A DNA stretch of 64,000 nucleotides from Lyngbya sp. CCAP 1446/10 (GTDB taxonomy: Bacteria; Cyanobacteriota; Cyanobacteriia; Cyanobacteriales; Microcoleaceae), in the NCBI RefSeq assembly GCF_026130175.1, contig NZ_JAIGNI010000157.1, positions 1 to 64,000 of the forward strand, in the 5' to 3' direction. Below, in pieces: positions 59,601 through 64,000 of the stretch (position 1 is the stretch's first letter; every line of letters starts with the position of its first letter). The notes beneath the pieces were generated by a model that saw nothing but the letters and a program-made list of their open reading frames with translations, searched no databases and was not told the origin of the DNA. Made by a program: the position numbers and the translations under genes.

Positions 59601-60336
59601 TAAAAAAATCAAATTAATTATTGACTGCTCCTCGGATGTCCCTCAATACATAGAAACCGATGATATTAAGTTGCGAGAAGTGCTGATTAATCTCTTAGAC
59701 AATGCAGTTAAATTCACCCAAAATGGCTCAGTATCAGTCACCGTGGGAGCGAACAAAGAAGGAATAACAAAGCCTGTCAAAGAAGAATTTGTTAATTCAT
59801 CTAAAAACTTCCAAAAAGTTTTTATTTGGTTTGAAATTGCCGATACAGGAGTTGGCATCGCCCCGGAAGAATTAGATAGTATATTTGAATTATTCATGCA
59901 AAGTTCATCGGGTAAAACACTTCAAAAAGGTATGGGTTTAGGATTAAGTATCAGCCGCGAGTTCATAAAATTAATGGGCGGCGAAATTACCGCCGAAAGC
60001 GAAGTAGGACGGGGTACAGTCTTGAAATTTGACATTCCAGCCGTTACAGCAATCGCCCCGGTTGAAGTCAATAATTTTTCGGATAGTTCAACTATCCTCA
60101 AACAAGAAATATTGGATAGTTCTGAAATATTTACGCTTAACTCAAAGCCGCAAGTTCCCCCAGGATGGACGAGCAATCTTAAACAAGCAGTCCGTGAGGC
60201 TGATTTCGATTTGATTGCTACAACAATTGAGGAAATCCGCAGAGAAAACGAGCTTTTTGCCGAAGTCTTGATGAATCATTTAGATAATTTTGATTATCAA
60301 GAAATCCTAGATTTAATTGCAGAAATTGAAGTGTAA
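56668..60336 (+). CDS. CACHE-HAMP-PAS sensor histidine kinase
   Basis: 1222 residues. Membrane helix 1 (about 20-43), an extracytoplasmic dCACHE-type sensor (about 45-350; DARRHPWYKEAV, SAVDFSILEIQQYLDRLKF), helix 2 (about 365-385), HAMP (about 386-440), then PAS domains (about 445-565, 610-740, 745-870) and coiled coil. HisKA LANMSHELRTPLN has His894; the HATPase shows INLLDNAVKFTQ and MGLGLSIS. No receiver is fused. A ~65-residue C-terminal tail after the kinase recalls ones found on other cyanobacterial kinases. The ligand is unknown (small molecules such as amino acids are usual for dCACHE). Confidence 0.88.
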   Translation: MPLSRFASKTSQQPTKIPLRCVLVGSFVVQIVAAVGIVGYLSFRNGERAVEELAEKLIAQTGKRVEEQLTGFLENTHWVNQLNAEAIDRAELNLNLEQPQPRGEKFLWQQMRSFKSIQWMSLGSEKTGEYLGIWRNPIDNSLQIVAANKSTNSHNIYYATDNRGTRTAKLNTEAGTYDARRHPWYKEAVAANKPIWTSIYQGLTPGTLFMAASQPIRDRNGKLLGVSAVDFSILEIQQYLDRLKFSKTGAIFAIERSGLLVASSSQESSFRKMLGKQQPQRLNVLDSKTPVIRTTAKYLYEHFGGFGEINQQQQLKFSRDGQEYFVEVLPFSDSYGLNWLIAIVVPESDFMGQVNRNTRTTILLSAVALLLSTIAGVLTARWVTLPLLRLNEAAKDIAQGEFDRTVAVSRLDEVGALAQSFNEMATQLKKSFQALAESEAKFAKLLESLPVGVTALTPTGSTVFMNSVGGEITGKGAMPNTTAAELSATYQLYVAGTDRLYPMEDSPFARAVRGEETLVEDMEIRPDGKNIRLQVRSVPVFDAGGNVVYVIIVFQDITDRAQAEQILADYNRTLEIEVASRTIELAEINARLEIEIDERHQAAKIIRKERDFNFKIIENSPMFFVAIDCEGRILRANDCMLQAVGYTAAEVIGKDYLAIFVPEGDRAGLHSIFKGVKASPQTVNEHQIITKCDSLGDSSTARTLLVEWHGTPVLDENGNFDFLFGFGIDIGDRKQAQIALQKSEALFHKLAITVPGELYIFVQHPDGSVKMEYISPMCREIQELEPEEIKNNSALLYEQMHPDDRPNHFEAIVKSAANLEPFVHEWRIVTASGKLKWLQAYSRPELRENGDIVWHGIILDISDRKQVEQQLKEAALAAEAGNKTKSIFLANMSHELRTPLNAILGFAQLMEPSTNLTLPEKENIKIIRRSGEHLLQLIDRVLDLSKIEAGRMTIYPKCFDLYRLLGDLQNMFQIPALNKKIKLIIDCSSDVPQYIETDDIKLREVLINLLDNAVKFTQNGSVSVTVGANKEGITKPVKEEFVNSSKNFQKVFIWFEIADTGVGIAPEELDSIFELFMQSSSGKTLQKGMGLGLSISREFIKLMGGEITAESEVGRGTVLKFDIPAVTAIAPVEVNNFSDSSTILKQEILDSSEIFTLNSKPQVPPGWTSNLKQAVREADFDLIATTIEEIRRENELFAEVLMNHLDNFDYQEILDLIAEIEV

Positions 60337-60697
60337 GATGTGCAATGCGAAGCTTATATTATTCTCAAAAAGTATTGTTAAAAACATTTTTGATGCTGAT
60401 TTTCTCGACTATGATGTAATACCATTTTTTTAAAATCGTGCAACACTCTTCGACCCCCCCTAGCCCCCCCTTGTAAAGGGGGGGAACAAGAATACTGTTG
60501 CATTCTTTTTTAAAATTGGTATAATATCAAGGTTCGTAGTGCGGACTTTAGTCCGCAAATTAAGGAACGAAAATTTAATAAATTAAATCTCTGCCACACT
60601 CTTCTGTTTCCAGAAGCGGCAAGTCCAAGAGAGGCAGAGCCTCCGGATCTGCATTACTTTCGCAGAGCCTGGTAACGAGTAAAGACTATGATAATTA
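60337..60697. other. Spacer with repeat pieces
   Basis: The spacer contains a CCCCCCCTAGCCCCCCC/GGGGGGG hairpin (60454-60484), AGTGCGGACTTTAGTCCGCA and the GGCAGAGCCTCCGGATCTGC segment shared with 25360-25380. No gene is seen. Confidence 0.6.
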
Positions 60698-60841
60698 AAT
60701 ACGGTTCACTTAAGACTATCCCCCCTAACCCCCCTTAAAAAGGGGAGTAGGGGGTGGGACAATAAACCTCTCAAAGTCCCCCTTTTTAAGGGGGATTTAG
60801 GGGGATCTCCGGGGTATAAATAGTGTTAAGTGAACCGTATT
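60698..60841. mobile_element. MITE, second copy of the 35482-35620 family
   Basis: Inverted ends AATACGGTTCACTTAA (60698-60713) and TTAAGTGAACCGTATT (60826-60841) with the same GGGGATCTCCGGGGTATAAA interior near the right end. No clear target duplication is visible; flanks look partly palindromic (ATGATAATT, AATTATCAT). Confidence 0.82.
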
Positions 60842-60911
60842 TTATTATAATTATCATTGTTGATTTGTAGCTAATAATTTAAGGTTTGAATTGAATTTTG
60901 TGAAGCTAGAG

Positions 60912-60958
60912 TTAACCCCCCCGATCGCCCTTTTGGTAAGAGCAATCGAGGGGGTTAA
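60912..60958. terminator. GTTAACCCCC hairpin
   Basis: GTTAACCCCC and GGGGGTTAAC pair across a 27-base loop, between the convergent kinase and protease genes. There is no strong U-run on either strand; possible bidirectional terminator. Confidence 0.5.
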
Positions 60959-60985
60959 CTATTATTTGTCAAGTATCTGAGGGTA

Positions 60986-62089
60986 TCAAGCAGGGTCTGC
61001 TTGAGCTCGTTTTTGTAGCAGGCGGGCAATTTCTGCTTTTTCTACAAGTCCCACGAGAACTCCGTTTTCGCGAATCACGGGGAGCTCTTGGACTTTGAGT
61101 GTTTCCAGAAGGGTGACGACTTCGAGGAGGGATAATTCTGGTTTGACTGTGGTGGTAAATTCGATCGGCTTCACGAGTTCTTTAACCAAAACTTGGGGCC
61201 AGGTACCGGTGGGGATGGTTTTGATGTCGTCAAGATCGATCGCACCTACCAATTGTCCCGCATCGTCGGTAACTAAGAACCGGCGCCAGGTATGAGTGCT
61301 ACCAATCACGTAGTTGTTGGCAAATTCTCTGAGCGATAAGTTTTCTGGGACGATCGGGCTTTCGGTAGTCAAAGCATCGGCGGCTGTCAGCCCTGCGAGT
61401 TCATTTTGGACTGTGGCATATTGTGCAGATTGACCAGCATTTTGCAGCAAGAACCAACCGATTACTAAATTCCAAATATTGCCGAAGATGCCTGTAGCAA
61501 TAGCGATCCAACCAATTATTTGACCGACGCGGCTAGCAAAGATTACGCCTTTATAAGGGTTGCCGGTAATCTTCCAGACGATCGCTTTGAGGATGTTGCC
61601 GCCGTCGAGGGGCAAACCCGGAATTAAGTTAAATAAGGCTAAAGCTAAGTTGATCGAAGCTAAAAGTCCGACGATGGCTGCTGCGGGGCCTGTGAGGGCT
61701 GCACCAACGCCGATAACTGTTAACAAACCGGACAAAAATAAGCTAACCAACGGGCCTGCAATCGCTACCCAAAATGCTTCGGCTGGCGTTTTCGATTCTC
61801 TTTCCAAATTAGCCAGTCCGCCAAACAGAAATAGCGAAATTGATTTCACGCCAATTCCCTGTTTGATGGCTACCCAACTGTGTCCTAATTCGTGGGCTAA
61901 GACGGAAGCAAATAATAGTAAGGCTGAAAATAATCCTAGCAACCACGGCGCTACAGGGCCTAATGTGGGAAACAGGCCAGCTAGTGCGCCGCCGTATTGC
62001 CAAGTTACTAAACCCAGAACTAAAAACCAAGATGCGTTGACATAAAAGGGAATTCCAAACAGGTTGCCGACGCGAAATGTACTATTCAT
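60986..62089 (-). CDS. Site-2 protease (M50) with CBS domain pair
   Basis: 367 residues. HELGH at 66-70 is the zinc site, NLIPGLPLDGGNILKAIVWK carries the third ligand region, and about six membrane helices form the intramembrane active site. Two CBS domains (about 230-360, TESPIVPENLSLREFANNYV, VQELPVIRENGVLVGLVEKA) likely sense adenosyl nucleotides. Members cleave membrane-bound signalling proteins; the substrate is unknown. Confidence 0.9.
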   Translation of the reverse strand: MNSTFRVGNLFGIPFYVNASWFLVLGLVTWQYGGALAGLFPTLGPVAPWLLGLFSALLLFASVLAHELGHSWVAIKQGIGVKSISLFLFGGLANLERESKTPAEAFWVAIAGPLVSLFLSGLLTVIGVGAALTGPAAAIVGLLASINLALALFNLIPGLPLDGGNILKAIVWKITGNPYKGVIFASRVGQIIGWIAIATGIFGNIWNLVIGWFLLQNAGQSAQYATVQNELAGLTAADALTTESPIVPENLSLREFANNYVIGSTHTWRRFLVTDDAGQLVGAIDLDDIKTIPTGTWPQVLVKELVKPIEFTTTVKPELSLLEVVTLLETLKVQELPVIRENGVLVGLVEKAEIARLLQKRAQADPA

Positions 62090-62479
62090 ATATGACGACC
62101 TCTGATATTATGGGCGAGAAGTTTTTTTCTCTGTTTCCTTATAGTAACGAAATGTAACTGAAATGTTAATGCTTCAATTAGGGTGTTATCCGTCTGTAGA
62201 GGTTCGGTTTGCTGAATAGTCACCGCCGGCTGCGGTTGTGGCTGCGGGGCTGCTGGAAGTTAAAAATCCCTGTCGAAAAAGCGGAAGTCATCTCTCTCAG
62301 GACAGAACATTATATTTATTTTAGTTTTAACTATAAGTTTTCAGTCCGTTCAAACCGACTTTACCTTTGAGACGGGGAATTAATTCCCTGGCGGACTATT
62401 GCACCTGTGGCAAGATATCAGTTTCAAGCAATTTTAGCTATAATTACTTACCCTAAGAATAGTTTTGGTGCTAATAATT
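62090..62479. other. Spacer with Pro-Gln-rich remnant on minus
   Basis: A short minus-strand frame (AAPQPQPQPAVTIQQTEP) runs at about 62180-62250 without start or family look, possibly the tail of a lost gene. An AT-rich promoter-like stretch precedes the next gene. There is nothing else I can support. Confidence 0.35.
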
Positions 62480-63577
62480 ATGCCAGAATCCTTTTTGCTC
62501 GGTCGCCTGCTGCTGCAATTCAACAGCGAAGCGAGCGATATTATTACAAACTTATCGGCTGTGGCTTTCACTCCCGACGGTCATTTGTGGCTGGGTTCTG
62601 ATGAAACGACTTCGCTCGAATGTTTGTCGCCTGTATCGCCTCATGTTTTTGGAGAACATCAAAAATTTGCGATCGGGGATTTTATCGATTTATCGGACGA
62701 CGACGAAATCGATATTGAAGGAATTGATTTCAGCAGCAATTGCCTTTGGTTGGTCGGTTCTCACAGCACAAAACGCAAAAAACCTAAAGGTAAAGATTCC
62801 GCAGACGATCTCGAAAGATTAGCAACAATTGAGACAGATGTCAATCGCTATTTGCTAGCAAAAGTCCCAGTGAAAGATGGGATTTTGTACAAGTCAATTT
62901 CCCATCCTGAAAATCCCAAAATTCAATTGACAGCGGGATGCCTTCAGCGGACAGAAACGGGCAATATACTAACAGATGCGCTCCAAGATGACAGCCATCT
63001 CGGCTTGTATTTTTCTGTGCCAATTCCGAGCAAAGAAAATGGTTTCGATATTGAGGGTTTTGCGGTGCGGGGGGAGAGCATTTTTCTCGGTTTGCGGGGG
63101 CCTGTGCTGCGGGGTTGGGCGATAATTTTAGAAATAGAAGTTGAAGAGACAGAACCGGGAGTTTTAAGGCTTAAGGAAATTGGGGAAGCAGGGAAATTGT
63201 ACAAAAAACATTTTGTCGATTTGAACGGTTTGGGTGTGCGAGAATTGTGTTTTAATGGGGAAGATTTAATTGTTTTAGCCGGGCCGACGATGACTTTATC
63301 GGGGGCGATGAGGGTTTTTCGGTTGAGGGGAATTTTAGGGCGATCCTCTTCGAGGGCTTCGCTAACGGGCGACAGTATTACTGGGCAAGATGGGGGAAAT
63401 TTGGAGGTATTGTTTGACTTGCCTTTTAATGTTGGTACGGACAATGCTGAGGGGTTGAGTTTGTTTCCCTATTTGGGGGAGGAGAATTCGTTGTTAGTGG
63501 TTTACGATTCGCCGGCTGCGAGTAGAATGGTTGGAGAAAATGCGATTTTTGCAGATATTTTTAGGCTGGGTTCGTAG
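62480..63577 (+). CDS. DUF3616 protein (beta-propeller-like)
   Basis: 365 residues from the ATG at 62480. LSAVAFTPDGHLWLGSDETT, IDIEGIDFSSNCLWLVGSHS, GFDIEGFAVRGESIFLGLRG and DNAEGLSLFPYLGEENSLLV are repeated blade-like strands typical of DUF3616. No signal peptide is seen. The function is unknown. Confidence 0.75.
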   Translation: MPESFLLGRLLLQFNSEASDIITNLSAVAFTPDGHLWLGSDETTSLECLSPVSPHVFGEHQKFAIGDFIDLSDDDEIDIEGIDFSSNCLWLVGSHSTKRKKPKGKDSADDLERLATIETDVNRYLLAKVPVKDGILYKSISHPENPKIQLTAGCLQRTETGNILTDALQDDSHLGLYFSVPIPSKENGFDIEGFAVRGESIFLGLRGPVLRGWAIILEIEVEETEPGVLRLKEIGEAGKLYKKHFVDLNGLGVRELCFNGEDLIVLAGPTMTLSGAMRVFRLRGILGRSSSRASLTGDSITGQDGGNLEVLFDLPFNVGTDNAEGLSLFPYLGEENSLLVVYDSPAASRMVGENAIFADIFRLGS

Positions 63578-63636
63578 TGAAAAATTCAGTCCTTAGAATT
63601 AGGGACTTGGATTCCTGACTGCGAACCGAAATTTGG

Positions 63637-64000
63637 TTAATTGTCGATCGCATCCCCTCCCAGTGGCCTGCTGTAGCGCTTCAATTCATCAATCAATCGA
63701 GTATCGTTAGAAGCTGTTCTCGCGCCCGCTTCGGCCGCCCACCGCTTCAAATCTTCAATTTGCGATCGCGCGATCGCAGCTAAAGGTACAGTATCCTCGA
63801 TCGACCTCAAAACATCCTCCGTCGTCAAATCTCGGCGCTGTCCGTTCACAAAAGTGCCAAAAGCGCGGTACAATCCATCAATCACAACTTGCTCAATTTC
63901 CGCACCGCTAAAATTCTCAGCAGACTTCGCCAAAACCTCCAAATCAAAATCGCGCAATCTAGTCGGCCGCAAACGCTGCAAATGCACTTTAAAAATATCT
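63637..64000 (-). CDS. AAA-family ATPase, Ycf46-like, C-terminal part (cut by window edge)
   Basis: The frame is open to the edge. DIFKVHLQRLRPTRLRDFDL, EVLAKSAENFSGAEIEQVVI and DGLYRAFG form the lid and sensor-2 region of an AAA+ ATPase; the C-terminal extension (SIEDTVPLAAIARSQIEDLK) resembles Ycf46. Walker motifs lie outside the window, and the ATG is not included. Confidence 0.8.
   Translation of the reverse strand, partial: DIFKVHLQRLRPTRLRDFDLEVLAKSAENFSGAEIEQVVIDGLYRAFGTFVNGQRRDLTTEDVLRSIEDTVPLAAIARSQIEDLKRWAAEAGARTASNDTRLIDELKRYSRPLGGDAIDN

Overview
The window reads as chromosome of a filamentous, phycoerythrin-making cyanobacterium of the Oscillatoria/Microcoleus type. The evidence is the high density of HIP1 octamers (GCGATCGC), two phycoerythrin-type phycobilisome linkers with a CpeR-like protein, cyanobacterial families (cyAbrB regulator, phytol kinase, GAF/PAS kinases, Ycf46-like ATPase, DUF3616), and many heptanucleotide tandem repeats. 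The genus is an inference; no rRNA is present.

Layout. 1-0.6 kb: 5' part of a TnpB gene. 1.2-6.4 kb: cpeC-like and cpeD-like linkers, a CpeR-like regulator, and a GAF-PAS histidine kinase that overlaps the regulator. 6.6-11.2 kb: housekeeping genes (YdcF family, phosphotransferase/P-loop kinase fusion, PfkB kinase). 11.2-15.1 kb: an island of four toxin-antitoxin modules separated by 11 copies of one ~40-bp repeat. 15.2-23 kb: secreted protein, STAND ATPase with a repeat-derived tail, ABC ATPase, IMS-domain protein, PRK-like kinase, a BrnT-type TA pair and a phytol-kinase-like enzyme. 23.8-30.6 kb: NAD synthesis genes pncB, nadD, nrtR and nadE, interrupted by a solitary tnpB and a PchB-like mutase. 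30.7-35.6 kb: an RTX-DUF192 fusion, a lone Csx3, a shortened kinase remnant, a heptad minisatellite and a MITE. 35.7-42.5 kb: two glycosyltransferases, TPR and membrane proteins, and a DUF4360 protein. 42.8-48.3 kb: urc4, a double class III nucleotide cyclase and urc1 on the minus strand, divergent from codA. 48.2-48.8 kb: a 94-bp tandem array. 48.8-56 kb: queC, a CNNM-type protein, a CAT-anticodon tRNA, pyrR, cbiB, a GFA-family protein, Rrf2 and cyAbrB. 56-64 kb: a large CACHE-HAMP-PAS kinase, a site-2 protease with CBS domains, a DUF3616 protein and the C-terminal part of an AAA ATPase.

How the genes work together. Three themes stand out. (1) Salvage: pncB, nadD and nadE form the route from nicotinate to NAD with NrtR as likely regulator, and codA, urc1, urc4 and pyrR could form a cytosine/uracil breakdown route, with a nucleotide cyclase translationally coupled to urc4. 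(2) Light harvesting: PE linkers, CpeR-like protein and kinase are consecutive. (3) Repeat invasion: palindromic repeats supply the C-termini of a STAND protein and of codA and sit in frame twice inside nadE, and MITEs, heptad arrays and a 94-bp array fill the gaps. I saw no CRISPR array, integrase or rRNA. Functional names come from recalled family motifs, with no database search.
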